Origin: JAPOKJ01 sp031421635
GTDB lineage: Bacteria > Pseudomonadota > Gammaproteobacteria > Burkholderiales > Burkholderiaceae_E
Length of the DNA stretch: 64,000 bases
Assembly: GCA_031421635.1 (NCBI GenBank)
Contig: JANOPA010000056.1
Span: forward strand, 33,109 to 97,108
Direction of reading: 5' to 3'
In this document: piece by piece, positions 43,213 to 52,601 of the stretch
Position numbering within the stretch: position 1 is the stretch's first letter
Layout: each line of letters starts with the position of its first letter
The notes under the pieces: generated by a model
What the model was told of the DNA's origin: nothing
What the model saw: the letters and a program-made list of their open reading frames with translations, nothing else
The model's database searches: none
Position numbers and translations under genes: made by a program

Positions 43213-43289
43213 TAGTACGCCTTTATATATAAGAAATTGGTGAGCATTGTGGACGAGGCCTTACAACCGGGGGACTTTACAGCTAGCGT

Positions 43290-46200
43290 CTACATATTCC
43301 TACGGTACTGCCCACCCACTTCAAACAGGGCATCAGTAATTTGCCCAAGTGAACACACCCTCACAGCCTCCATCAACACCGCAAACACGTTGCCATTGTC
43401 GATGACGGTTTGCTTTAAGTGAGCCAGCATGGCGGCACTGTTTGAAGCATTGGCTTTCTGGAATGCTGCGAGGCGATTGAGCTGGCTTTGCTTTTCCTCA
43501 TCTGTGGAGCGGGCCAGCTCCAGGGTCTCCGGGGTTTGATCGCCCTTGGGGTTGCGGAAGGTGTTGACGCCAATGATGGGGTGCTCCCCGGTGTGCTTGA
43601 GCATTTCATAGTGCATGGATTCATCTTGAATTTTACCGCGCTGATAACCGGTTTCCATGGCACCCAAGACACCCCCGCGCTCGGCAATGCGCTCGAACTC
43701 TTTCAGCACCGCTTCTTCAACCAGATCGGTCAGTTCATCAATAATGAAGGCGCCCTGATTCGGATTCTCATTCATCGCCAAGCCCCACTCGCGGTTGATG
43801 ATGAGCTGAATCGCCATGGCGCGACGCACACTTTCCTCGGTGGGTGTGGTGATAGCTTCGTCATAAGCATTGGTGTGCAAGCTATTGGCATTGTCATAGG
43901 TGGCAATGAGTGCTTGCAAGGTCGTCCGAATGTCGTTGAAGTCGATTTCTTGAGCGTGCAGGCTGCGGCCACTGGTTTGACAGTGATATTTGAGCTTTTG
44001 ACTGCGGTCATTGGCACCATACTTCTCTTTCATTGCCACGGCCCAGATGCGACGCGCCACTCGACCGAGCACGGTGTACTCCGGGTCCATACCGTTACTA
44101 AAAAAGAAGCTCAGGTTCACCGCAAAGTCGTCGATGCTCATACCGCGCGCAAGATAGGCTTCCACAAAGGTAAAGCCGTTCGAGAGCGTGAAGGCGAGCT
44201 GCGAAACCGGGTTGGCTCCGGCCTCGGCAATGTGATAACCGCTGATACTCACCGAGTAAAAGTTACGCACTTCATTTTCTATAAAGTACTCGGCAATATC
44301 GCCCATGACTTTGAGCGAGAATTCGGTGGAGAAGATGCAGGTATTTTGGCCTTGGTCCTCTTTTAGAATGTCGGCCTGGACCGTCCCACGCACCGTCGAA
44401 AGCGTACGCGCTTTAATGGCCGCATGCTCTTGCTCGTTGGCGTTGCGGCCTTCCTTGGCTTTGAAGGCGTCGAGTTGTTGATCCACCGCCGTGTTCATGA
44501 ACATGGCGAGAATGGTGGGAGCCGGTCCATTAATGGTCATGCTCACTGAGGTGCTCGGCGAGCAAAGATCAAAGCCTGAGTACAGCACTTTCATGTCCTC
44601 TAACGTGGCGATGCTCACCCCCGAATTGCCCACTTTGCCGTAAATGTCTGGGCGCACCGCTGGGTCGTGACCGTAGAGCGTGACGCTATCAAAGGCTGTG
44701 GACAGGCGTTTGGCAGGCATGCCGGAGGAGAGCATGTGAAAGCGCTTATTGGTGCGGAAGGCATCGCCTTCCCCGGCAAACATGCGCGTGGGGTCCTCAC
44801 CTTCGCGCTTGAAGGCAAACACTCCCGCCGTGAACGGATAGCTACCTGGCACGTTCTCCATCATGAGCCAGTTCAAGGTTTCGCCGTGGTCCACCCAGCG
44901 TGGCAGAGCAACCTTGCGAATCTTGGTGCCGGATAAGGACGTACGAACCAAAGGCGAGCGCACTTCTTGGTCGCGCACTTTGACGACCAACTCATCGGCA
45001 CTGTATTGCTCGCGCAGTTTTGGCCAGGCCGCCAGGAGCTGTTTGCTCTCGACATATAAGCGCTCTTCTCGCAGAGCGGCTTGCTCGCCTAGCGCCTCCA
45101 AGGCGCGATGCTTATCGGGGTTGGCGGATTTCAGCATGCGCTGCGATTCGCGCAGTTGCTGCACCTCGCGGGCGATCTGGCTTTGCTCTTGAGCACGACG
45201 ATGATGGGTGCGGATGCTCTCAGAAATTTCGGCCAGATAACGCGAGCGTGCCGGTGAAACAATCGCGTTGACACCACTCGAAAAACGTACGTCGACGTTC
45301 GCCAGTTTGGAAGTTCCGAGCTTTAACCCAACCTCGGTAAGCTTGACGGCCAGGCGTTGATACAGCGCGGTGACACCGTCGTCATTAAAGCGCGAGGCTT
45401 GGGTGCCAAACACCGGCATTTTTTCGGGCGACGTAGTCCAGGCTTCTTTGTTGCGCTGGACTTGCTTGGCGACGTCGCGTAGTGCGTCCTGTGCGCCCTT
45501 GCGGTCGAATTTGTTGATCGCCACAAAATCAGCGAAGTCCAGCATGTCGATTTTTTCGAGCTGACTTGCTGCCCCAAACTCAGGGGTCATGACATACAGC
45601 GAGCAATCGACATGCGGGACGATGGCTGCATCTCCCTGACCGATACCCGAAGTTTCGACGACGATGAGATCAAAGCCCGCCACCTTGCAGGCCGCTAATA
45701 CGTCCGGCAACGCCTGACTAATTTCGCTGCCGGCATCGCGGGTCGCGAGAGAGCGCATAAACACCCTTGGGCCCTTGCTCCAGGGATTGATGGCATTCAT
45801 TCGAATCCGGTCGCCAAGCAGTGCGCCACCGGATTTACGGCGCGAGGGATCGATGGAAATAATCGCGATGTTGAGCGCGTCGTCTTGGTCTAAGCGAAAG
45901 CGACGAATCAATTCGTCGGTCAAGCTGGATTTACCCGCGCCGCCGGTGCCCGTAATGCCGAGCGTGGGTACCTTGGCGAGGTCCGCCGCCTGGCGCACCG
46001 CTTTCTGTAAATCTGGACTGACCTTGCCGTTTTCTAGAGCGGTTAACAACTGGGCTAGCTCGCGGCTAGCCCCCTTGCCTTGAATTGCGGACAAAGTCAC
46101 GGGTGCGAGCGGCGAGAGATCGGTGTCGCATAGCATGACCATTTCTCCGATCATGCCTTGCAGACCGAGCCTTTGACCATCCTCGGGCGAGTAAATCTTG

Positions 46201-46574
46201 GTTACGCCGTAAGCCATCAATTCACGAATTTCGGCCGCGACGATCACGCCGCCGCCGCCGCCGAACACTTTGACATGGGCGCCGCCGCGCTCGCGTAAGA
46301 GGTCGATCATGTACTTGAAATACTCCACATGGCCGCCCTGATACGAGCTAATGGCAATGCCCTGGGCATCTTCTTGGAGGGCGCAAGTCACGATCTCGTC
46401 GACCGAGCGGTTGTGTCCAAGATGAATCACCTCCGTACCCATTCCCTGCAAAATGCGTCGCATGATGTTGATCGAGGCATCGTGGCCATCGAACAGCGAA
46501 GCAGCCGTGACGAAACGAACTTTGTTGGCAGGACGATACTGCGCCAGTTGCTTGGCGTCGGACAGGTCAGTCAT
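43290..46574 (-). CDS. icmF: Fused isobutyryl-CoA mutase IcmF (adenosylcobalamin-dependent)
   Basis: 1094 residues. The N-terminal B12-binding domain has SLFDGHDASI with His31 as cobalt ligand. A MeaB/MeaI-type GTPase domain is in the middle (Walker A GTGGAGKS at 209-216). The substrate-binding TIM-barrel mutase domain is C-terminal, with NTAVDQQLDAF, STEFSLKVMGDIAEYF, and ESVRRAMAIQLIINRE. It interconverts isobutyryl-CoA and n-butyryl-CoA (or isovaleryl/pivalyl-CoA), and the GTPase acts as a cofactor-loading chaperone. Divergent from a nitroreductase. Confidence 0.95.
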   Translation of the reverse strand: MTDLSDAKQLAQYRPANKVRFVTAASLFDGHDASINIMRRILQGMGTEVIHLGHNRSVDEIVTCALQEDAQGIAISSYQGGHVEYFKYMIDLLRERGGAHVKVFGGGGGVIVAAEIRELMAYGVTKIYSPEDGQRLGLQGMIGEMVMLCDTDLSPLAPVTLSAIQGKGASRELAQLLTALENGKVSPDLQKAVRQAADLAKVPTLGITGTGGAGKSSLTDELIRRFRLDQDDALNIAIISIDPSRRKSGGALLGDRIRMNAINPWSKGPRVFMRSLATRDAGSEISQALPDVLAACKVAGFDLIVVETSGIGQGDAAIVPHVDCSLYVMTPEFGAASQLEKIDMLDFADFVAINKFDRKGAQDALRDVAKQVQRNKEAWTTSPEKMPVFGTQASRFNDDGVTALYQRLAVKLTEVGLKLGTSKLANVDVRFSSGVNAIVSPARSRYLAEISESIRTHHRRAQEQSQIAREVQQLRESQRMLKSANPDKHRALEALGEQAALREERLYVESKQLLAAWPKLREQYSADELVVKVRDQEVRSPLVRTSLSGTKIRKVALPRWVDHGETLNWLMMENVPGSYPFTAGVFAFKREGEDPTRMFAGEGDAFRTNKRFHMLSSGMPAKRLSTAFDSVTLYGHDPAVRPDIYGKVGNSGVSIATLEDMKVLYSGFDLCSPSTSVSMTINGPAPTILAMFMNTAVDQQLDAFKAKEGRNANEQEHAAIKARTLSTVRGTVQADILKEDQGQNTCIFSTEFSLKVMGDIAEYFIENEVRNFYSVSISGYHIAEAGANPVSQLAFTLSNGFTFVEAYLARGMSIDDFAVNLSFFFSNGMDPEYTVLGRVARRIWAVAMKEKYGANDRSQKLKYHCQTSGRSLHAQEIDFNDIRTTLQALIATYDNANSLHTNAYDEAITTPTEESVRRAMAIQLIINREWGLAMNENPNQGAFIIDELTDLVEEAVLKEFERIAERGGVLGAMETGYQRGKIQDESMHYEMLKHTGEHPIIGVNTFRNPKGDQTPETLELARSTDEEKQSQLNRLAAFQKANASNSAAMLAHLKQTVIDNGNVFAVLMEAVRVCSLGQITDALFEVGGQYRRNM

Positions 46575-46662
46575 GGATGAGCTCTTGGGGGTAAGTCGGT
46601 GACGCTGATTTTACGCCCGGCACGGTTAAGATGACTGTCCACCACGCGACAAAAGCGAAATA

Positions 46663-47358
46663 TTGCCTATGGGTTTGCCAATGACTTCAAATTGTGTGTT
46701 TGAACCCTTGCCCAAGCAAGATCAATATTCCGAGCCGCAAATGCTGGCGCGGTCGCTTGATTTTTACCGGGAAATACGGCGACGGCGCACCGTACGTGAC
46801 TTTGACCCCCGACCCGTGCCTCGGGAGGTCGTGGAAAACGCCTTACGGGCGGCGGGAACGGCACCCTCCGGGGCTAACCTCCAGCCCTGGCACTTTGTGG
46901 TGATTCAGGATGCTGAGCGCAAACGCCGCATTCGGGAAGAGGCGGAGAAAGAGGAGCGAGCGTTCTACAGTGGTAAAGCGCCGAAAGAGTGGTTGGAGGC
47001 GTTGGCCCCTTTAGGCACCGACGCCGCCAAGCCATTTCTGGAGGAGGCGCCGCTTTTAATCGCTATTTTTGCCCAGAAATTCGGCCTTACTCCTTCTGGT
47101 CAGCAGGTCAAACACTACTATGTGCCCGAATCGGTGGGCATTGCGACCGGCTTTCTGATCAACGCGCTTCACCATGGCGGTCTGGTGACCCTCACCCACA
47201 CCCCCAGCCCGATGGGCTTTTTGAATCAAATCTGCCTGCGCCCCAGTAACGAAAAACCCAGCATCCTGTTGGTGGTGGGTTATCCTAAGGCCGCTTGCCA
47301 AGTGCCGGTGCATGGTGGCCTCAAGAAACCGCTGAGTGAGATCTCCTCCTGGTTGTGA
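46663..47358 (+). CDS. Nitroreductase-family flavoprotein
   Basis: 231 residues. The EIRRRRTVRDFDPRPVPREVVENALRAAGTAPSGANLQPWHF N-terminal block binds FMN. HALHHGGLVTLTHTPSPMGFLN-type residues line the active site, resembling iodotyrosine-deiodinase/BluB-like members. It reduces nitroaromatics, quinones or halogenated phenols with NAD(P)H; the substrate is unknown. The start could be the internal ATG (MTSNCVFEP) at 46681. It is divergent from icmF. Confidence 0.87.
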   Translation: MPMGLPMTSNCVFEPLPKQDQYSEPQMLARSLDFYREIRRRRTVRDFDPRPVPREVVENALRAAGTAPSGANLQPWHFVVIQDAERKRRIREEAEKEERAFYSGKAPKEWLEALAPLGTDAAKPFLEEAPLLIAIFAQKFGLTPSGQQVKHYYVPESVGIATGFLINALHHGGLVTLTHTPSPMGFLNQICLRPSNEKPSILLVVGYPKAACQVPVHGGLKKPLSEISSWL

Positions 47359-47431
47359 GCCCAGCGCCCGTGCTCGATGCGCCACGTTAACCACGCCTCA
47401 TTACTATCCCATTAACTCACAAGGAATTATT

Positions 47432-47941
47432 ATGGCCATGACCATGTATACCGCCAGCGTTCCAGTCTGTATTCGCATGCTTGGCAATCTCAGTACGTTC
47501 CTGGATAAGGCTGAGGCGTTTTGTATTGCCAAGAAAGTGGAGCCTAGTGTTTTACTGGCGGCAAGGCTAGCACCAGACATGTTGCCGCTGAGTAAGCAAA
47601 TTCACATTGCCTGCGATGCCTCGAAGTTTGCAGTCTCGCGCATCATCGGCATGGATGCCCCCAAATTTGACGACAACGAAACCAGCCTTCCAGAGTTCAA
47701 AGAGCGTATCGCAGCGACCATTGCCTTTCTAAAAACGATCAAGCCGGAGCAGTTAAACGGGAGCGAAGACAAGGATATCGAAGTGCCGATTCGCGGCACC
47801 CCGATGACCTTTAAGGCCGAGGCCTATCTCAAGCATTTCGCCATGGCTAATATGTGGTTCCATGTCGCCACGGCGTACAACATTTTGCGTCATAACGGCG
47901 TCGAGCTTGGCAAGATGGATTTCCTGGGCAGTCAGTCCTAA
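47432..47941 (+). CDS. DUF1993 family protein (DinB-like helical bundle)
   Basis: 169 residues from ATG 47432, which has AAGGAATTAT upstream; an earlier in-frame start overlaps the nitroreductase gene. Blocks SVPVCIRMLGNLSTFLDKA, ARLAPDMLPLSKQIHIACD and AMANMWFHVATAYNILRHNG match DUF1993. The predicted fold is a four-helix DinB-like bundle with His residues that could bind metal. The function is unknown. Confidence 0.85.
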   Translation: MAMTMYTASVPVCIRMLGNLSTFLDKAEAFCIAKKVEPSVLLAARLAPDMLPLSKQIHIACDASKFAVSRIIGMDAPKFDDNETSLPEFKERIAATIAFLKTIKPEQLNGSEDKDIEVPIRGTPMTFKAEAYLKHFAMANMWFHVATAYNILRHNGVELGKMDFLGSQS

Positions 47942-47957
47942 ACACTTAGAGTGCCCC

Positions 47958-49670
47958 GTGCCCAACATCCGTATCTTTCGAGCTCGAAAAATCATTACGA
48001 TGAATGCTGTGAACCCAGTCGCGACCCATGTCGCAGTCCGGGACGGGCGAATTCTTGGAGCAGGGACCCTCGAGGAGCTCGAAGGCTGGGGTGAATACGA
48101 GCTCGATACTCGTTTTGCTGACAAGGTACTCATGCCGGGGTTCGTCGAAGGCCATAGCCATCTCATAGAAGGGGTGTTGTGGCGTTTTGTGTATTGCGGG
48201 TATCACGACCGCTTGGCGCCGGACGGTAAGGTTTGGTCAGGCCTCAAGAGTATTGAAGATGTCGTGGCGCGCTTGCGAAGTGTGGCCATCGCTAACGCGG
48301 CTAGTGTGAACGCGACCCATGAGACTGCGGCTAGGGCGAGTGCGTCTAGCACGGGCAAGGCAAAGGTGGCGGACGCTCTTATCGGCTGGGGTTTCGATCC
48401 GATTTATTTTGGCGGAGCGCGTTGCCAGCGCGCTGATCTCGATCAGGTGGATCAAGGGCTGCCTCGAAAATTTGCCGTGGGTCTTTGGCATGCCAGCTTG
48501 CACATTATTAATGTCAACAGCGAAACCTTGAGCCGCGCTGCACTGCTCCGGACTGGAGTGGTTCATCTCGGCATCCCGCTCGGCGCAGATGGATTGCCGA
48601 CAGGGGAAATGAAAGGCCCGGAGGCCATGTTCCTGGTGCAAAAACCACTCGGCGTTGAGCGCGATGTACTTGCTGGGGATGAGCGTGGACTGCATGATTT
48701 TGCAAAGCTTGCCGTGCGCACCGGTACGACCACGGCCGCCGACCTCGCCAATCCACTTCCGCAAGAAGCGGTGGATATGATGAAAAGAGTCTGCGACGAG
48801 GAGCGCTTTCCGGTGCGAATTGTCTCCCTACTACGTTTCCTGACCCAGCCTGTGCCGCAGATGATTGAGCGCGCTATAGAACTCAAAGCGCAGTCCAGTG
48901 ATCGGCTCCGGCTTGGGGTGATCAAGGCGGTCGCGGACGGTTCGATTCAGGGCTTTTCCGCGCGCTTGAAATGGCCGGGCTATTTCAACGGCGCGCCGAA
49001 CGGGCTTTGGTACGTTGCTCCCGAGCAGTTACGTGCGGCCTACGCTCTGGCCTTGAGAAACGGCATTCAGTTTCACACCCACACCAATGGCGACGAGGCC
49101 AGTGACATGGCTCTGGATGCCTTTGAGGCGGCACTTCGCGAGTGTCCGGTGAGCGAGCATCGCTTCACGATTCAACACGGGCAAATGCTCAGTCGTGCGC
49201 AGTTCAAGCGTATGAAGGGTTTAGGCCTGTGCGCCAATCTTTTTGCCAATCATCACTATTATTGGGGTGATGAGCATTACCGTGTCACCATGGGTCCCGA
49301 GCGAGCACTTCGCTCCAATGCATGCGCAACTGCCTTGGCTGAAGGCGTTCCCTTGGCGATTCATTCGGACGCGCCGGTCACCCCTCTGGGGCCACTCTTT
49401 ACCGCTTGGTGCGCGGTGAACCGTCTCACGGCCAGTGGCCGAGTACAGGGCGAGGCCGAGAAAATATCGGTGAACGAGGCTTTGCACGCTATCACGCTTG
49501 GGCCAGCTTACACCTTCAAGCTGGATGATGAAGTGGGTTCTATTGAAACCGGTAAGCATGCCGATTTTGCCGTGCTTGAGGACGATCCTCTGAAGGTCCC
49601 TCCCGAGGCGATTAAGGATATCGTGGTCTGGGGTACGGTGCAGGGCGGGCGAATTTTTAAGGCCGCTTAA
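47958..49670 (+). CDS. Amidohydrolase family protein (YtcJ-like)
   Basis: 570 residues from GTG 47958 (VPNIRIFRARKIITM); no better start lies in the 16-nt gap. The metal-binding HSH of VEGHSHLIEG, HTHTNGDEASD and IHSDAPVTP are typical of the Amidohydro_3 branch. Members hydrolyse N-substituted formamides and related amides with a zinc centre. Substrate unknown. Follows DUF1993 in the same direction. Confidence 0.85.
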   Translation: MPNIRIFRARKIITMNAVNPVATHVAVRDGRILGAGTLEELEGWGEYELDTRFADKVLMPGFVEGHSHLIEGVLWRFVYCGYHDRLAPDGKVWSGLKSIEDVVARLRSVAIANAASVNATHETAARASASSTGKAKVADALIGWGFDPIYFGGARCQRADLDQVDQGLPRKFAVGLWHASLHIINVNSETLSRAALLRTGVVHLGIPLGADGLPTGEMKGPEAMFLVQKPLGVERDVLAGDERGLHDFAKLAVRTGTTTAADLANPLPQEAVDMMKRVCDEERFPVRIVSLLRFLTQPVPQMIERAIELKAQSSDRLRLGVIKAVADGSIQGFSARLKWPGYFNGAPNGLWYVAPEQLRAAYALALRNGIQFHTHTNGDEASDMALDAFEAALRECPVSEHRFTIQHGQMLSRAQFKRMKGLGLCANLFANHHYYWGDEHYRVTMGPERALRSNACATALAEGVPLAIHSDAPVTPLGPLFTAWCAVNRLTASGRVQGEAEKISVNEALHAITLGPAYTFKLDDEVGSIETGKHADFAVLEDDPLKVPPEAIKDIVVWGTVQGGRIFKAA

Positions 49671-49703
49671 GGCCTCACCTTACCCGGTTGTAGCTAATTC
49701 ACC

Positions 49704-50792
49704 ATGCAAGCCGAACGCAACAAAACACCCGTCACCGTTATTGCAGGCTATCTTGGTGCGGGTAAAACCACCTTGATCAACGCTTGCCTTCAAACTCGAG
49801 GCGAGCGCAAAATCGCCGTGTTGGTGAATGATTTTGGCGAGATCAATATCGATGCGGCTCTGATCGAGTCACAAACCGAGACGGTGCTCAATCTCGCGGG
49901 CGGTTGTGTGTGCTGTAGCATTGGCAGTGACTTCATGGAAGCCTTGTTCGAGTTGGCTGCTTTGCCCAACACATTTGATCATGTCTTGGTGGAGAGCAGT
50001 GGCGTGGCTTTACCGTTACCTATCGCGCAATCGATTGCGCTCAGTCAGAGCTTTGAGGTGGCGGCCATTTTCGTGTTGGGCGATCAAGAAAGCATTTCGA
50101 AGCATCTCCAGGATACCTATGTCGGTGACTTAGTACGTCAGCAGTTGCAGCAGGCCGATTGTATTTTGCTGACCAAGTCTGACCTCATGGCCGACGGTGC
50201 ACGAAGCGCCAGCGCAGAGCCTGCTCAAGCGCCTGAACAAACAAGGCAACTTCTCAATCTGGATTTTTCTGGGCCTATTTTGTCAGTGCCGCGCTCGGTC
50301 TATTCTTGTGACTGGTTGCTCGGAACGGAGACACGCGAGCTGAGTGCCATGGGTTCTTCCCGATCGACACGAACTGAGAGCAGTCGCGATTCACAATCTC
50401 ATTGGTTGATCCAGGCCGATGGCAACGTTCGTTATAAAGCTTTGAAAGGGGCGACTGCGACTTCTCAGAGGGCCGTCGACCTGTTCGAGAGCTTAACCAT
50501 TGAACTAGATGCTCCGATAGACCTTCCGCGTGTCGCGGCTGCACTCACTAAATTGGCCAGTGGGCCGGTAGCCTTGATCCTGCGCGCGAAAGGCTTCGTT
50601 CGCGACCGTGGCAATCCTCAACCGTGGCAGTTGCTGCAGATGGTCGGGCAACGTCTCACGCTCAATGCCATGCCCTCTCCATCGGGCAATGCAAAGGATA
50701 CCGGGCTCGTGCTCATGTTAATTGGCTTGCGACAGGAGATGCTAGCACGGCAATCCGAGCTCGATGAGTTTCTCGCGCTGTTACAGGAATAG
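49704..50792 (+). CDS. CobW/COG0523-family GTPase (metallochaperone)
   Basis: 362 residues. Walker A GYLGAGKTT (about residues 15-23), the metal-binding GGCVCC (CxCC) motif (about 67-72) and the following GTPase switch (ESSGVALPLP) are typical. A CobW-C domain is C-terminal. Family members load zinc or cobalt into metalloproteins. Without a zur site or a cobalamin operon, I cannot say which metal or client. It follows the amidohydrolase gene, itself a likely zinc enzyme, by 33 nt, which may hint at a client. Confidence 0.9.
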   Translation: MQAERNKTPVTVIAGYLGAGKTTLINACLQTRGERKIAVLVNDFGEINIDAALIESQTETVLNLAGGCVCCSIGSDFMEALFELAALPNTFDHVLVESSGVALPLPIAQSIALSQSFEVAAIFVLGDQESISKHLQDTYVGDLVRQQLQQADCILLTKSDLMADGARSASAEPAQAPEQTRQLLNLDFSGPILSVPRSVYSCDWLLGTETRELSAMGSSRSTRTESSRDSQSHWLIQADGNVRYKALKGATATSQRAVDLFESLTIELDAPIDLPRVAAALTKLASGPVALILRAKGFVRDRGNPQPWQLLQMVGQRLTLNAMPSPSGNAKDTGLVLMLIGLRQEMLARQSELDEFLALLQE

Positions 50793-50903
50793 CACCGCGA
50801 CGATGAGCGCGCCTACGTGGAATGAGCGAACGAAGCGCTGTCAATAGTGTTTGGATGGGCACCCGGCAGCAAATTGTGACCAGCCATTGTGTACGTTCAT
50901 TGG

Positions 50904-51743
50904 CTATTGCGAGACCTTAAACAGCGCGTTAAGTTCTTTCCCTGATGCGGCGTCACGAAATCCATCGAATTTTCCCTCTGCAGCCAAAAGCTGAGCTGAG
51001 CGCATGAAACCGCCCCAAGCCGAACGGGCCATCGCACCTCCAACGCTAATGCGCCTCACACCCAAGGCGGCAATTTCCGTGACGGTGAGCTTACTGGCCG
51101 AGCCAACCAGTAGGTTGAAGGGTTTTGGTGCCACGGCATCGACGATTTCGCGAATTTGTTCTGGGTTACTGATCCCTGGGGCATACAGACAATCAGCGCC
51201 CGCATTGGCATAGGCCTGCAGGCGGGTGATGGTCTCACTCATATCCGGCCGACCCACCAAAAAGCACTCGGCACGACCGACCAAGAGCGTGTCGCCGCCA
51301 GTATGATCGATGGCTTTGCGGGCGGCGCGCATGCGCTCAACAGCTTCGTCGAGCGAGAACAATGGCCGCGCCGCGTCGCCAGTGGAGTCTTCAATTGAGA
51401 GACCGGCAACACCGGTGCTTACGGCTAGGCTCACGCTTTCTTCAATACCCGCCGGGGTATTCGCAAAACCGCTTTCAAAGTCGGCATTCACCGGCACACT
51501 TACGCCATTCACCAGTTCATGCAAATGCTCCAAGGCCATGTCGCGGCTAATGGCATTATCGGCATGCGCACGTGACCATGCGAAGCCGGAGCTGGTGGTG
51601 GCCAAGGCTTTGAAGCCGAGGCTTTCAAGGTAGCGGGCGCTTCCCACATCCCAGGGGTTTGGAATTACAAAGCATCCCTCACGGTGAAGCGCCGCAAAGG
51701 CCTGGCGGTTGGAACTGAGCTTTTGGGTGCGGTCGGTATTCAT
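50904..51743 (-). CDS. Isocitrate lyase/PEP-mutase superfamily lyase
   Basis: 279 residues. Blocks FVIPNPWDVGSARYLESLGFKALATTSSG, VPVNADFESGFA, and GLSIEDSTGD fit the oxaloacetate decarboxylase/2-methylisocitrate-lyase-like branch. A TIM barrel with Mg-binding Asp and Glu. The conserved C-C bond-cleaving Cys motif (KKCGH) of isocitrate lyases is missing, so isocitrate cleavage is unlikely. Substrate unknown. Confidence 0.85.
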   Translation of the reverse strand: MNTDRTQKLSSNRQAFAALHREGCFVIPNPWDVGSARYLESLGFKALATTSSGFAWSRAHADNAISRDMALEHLHELVNGVSVPVNADFESGFANTPAGIEESVSLAVSTGVAGLSIEDSTGDAARPLFSLDEAVERMRAARKAIDHTGGDTLLVGRAECFLVGRPDMSETITRLQAYANAGADCLYAPGISNPEQIREIVDAVAPKPFNLLVGSASKLTVTEIAALGVRRISVGGAMARSAWGGFMRSAQLLAAEGKFDGFRDAASGKELNALFKVSQ

Positions 51744-51877
51744 GGCCTTTATCCCTTCTGGAATGATTGTGAAAAGTGTACGCCTGATTTAACAGACATG
51801 CTTTGAACACGGTCGTCGCGCCGGTATTATGATAGAACCCGACTCTTCGCCGAAAAGTACTCCATGAGCGCAAAAGT

Positions 51878-52570
51878 ATGAAAGTAATACACTGGTATTT
51901 TGACTTCATTTCCCCTTATGCATGGTTGCAGAGTACGCAGCTTGATGCGCTGCGCGCGCGTGCCGAGGTGATCTGTACTCCCGTGCTTTTTGCAGGACTA
52001 CTCAAGCATTGGGGTCAGAAAGGCCCTGCCGAAATGGCGACCAAGCGCACGTACACCTACCAGCAAGTCGCCTGGTACGCGCAACGTGAGGGGTTAAAGC
52101 TGACCTGGCCCGCGCGGCACCCCTTTAATCCTTTGCCTTTGTTGCGGCTGTGTGCCTTCTTGGGCAATACCCCAAAAGTTGTAGATCGTCTTTTCGCTTA
52201 CGTGTGGCGGGACGGACATCTCCCGGACGAACCTGCAGCATGGAACAAGTTGCTTGATGAACTCGGCGTGAACCCCTCAGATCTGGAAAGCGCTGCCGTT
52301 AAAGATGCTCTTCGACTCAATACCGAAGAAGCCCTTACCAAGGGAGTGTTTGGTGTGCCCAGCGCAATCGTACACTCCACACAAGAGTCCAGCACTGGAA
52401 CGACACTCAATAGCCCCATCACGAGTAGCCCCATCACGAGTAGCCCAATACTTTGGGGCTTCGATTCCACACCTATATTGCATGCGTGGCTGGACGGCGA
52501 TTCGTTTTTTGAGTCGGCTGAGTATCTAGCGGCAAGCAGGGTAGGAGTTGGTGTCGTGCGAAAATCCTAG
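51878..52570 (+). CDS. 2-hydroxychromene-2-carboxylate isomerase/DsbA-like family protein
   Basis: 230 residues. The opening VIHWYFDFISPYAWLQ carries the catalytic Ser of kappa-class GST and HCCA isomerases, which act on aromatic ring-cleavage products with glutathione. The C-terminal block (TKGVFGVPSAIVH) is typical. A tandem SPITS duplication (about residues 178-188) sits in a loop before WGFDS and is unusual. Glutathione synthase is in this window but not adjacent. Confidence 0.85.
   Translation: MKVIHWYFDFISPYAWLQSTQLDALRARAEVICTPVLFAGLLKHWGQKGPAEMATKRTYTYQQVAWYAQREGLKLTWPARHPFNPLPLLRLCAFLGNTPKVVDRLFAYVWRDGHLPDEPAAWNKLLDELGVNPSDLESAAVKDALRLNTEEALTKGVFGVPSAIVHSTQESSTGTTLNSPITSSPITSSPILWGFDSTPILHAWLDGDSFFESAEYLAASRVGVGVVRKS
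52411..52440 (+). repeat. Two tandem 15-bp repeats inside the isomerase gene
   Basis: TAGCCCCATCACGAG occurs twice in direct tandem, and a third partial TAGCCC follows. Each unit encodes SPITS, in frame. The repeat could expand or contract without breaking the gene. Confidence 0.9.
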
Positions 52571-52601
52571 TCAGTCCTGAAACACTTCTTCATCTGAGAT
52601 C

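Noticed and set aside
50904..51743. Isocitrate lyase of the glyoxylate shunt
   Set aside because: The KKCGH motif is absent, and the length is far too short for AceA.
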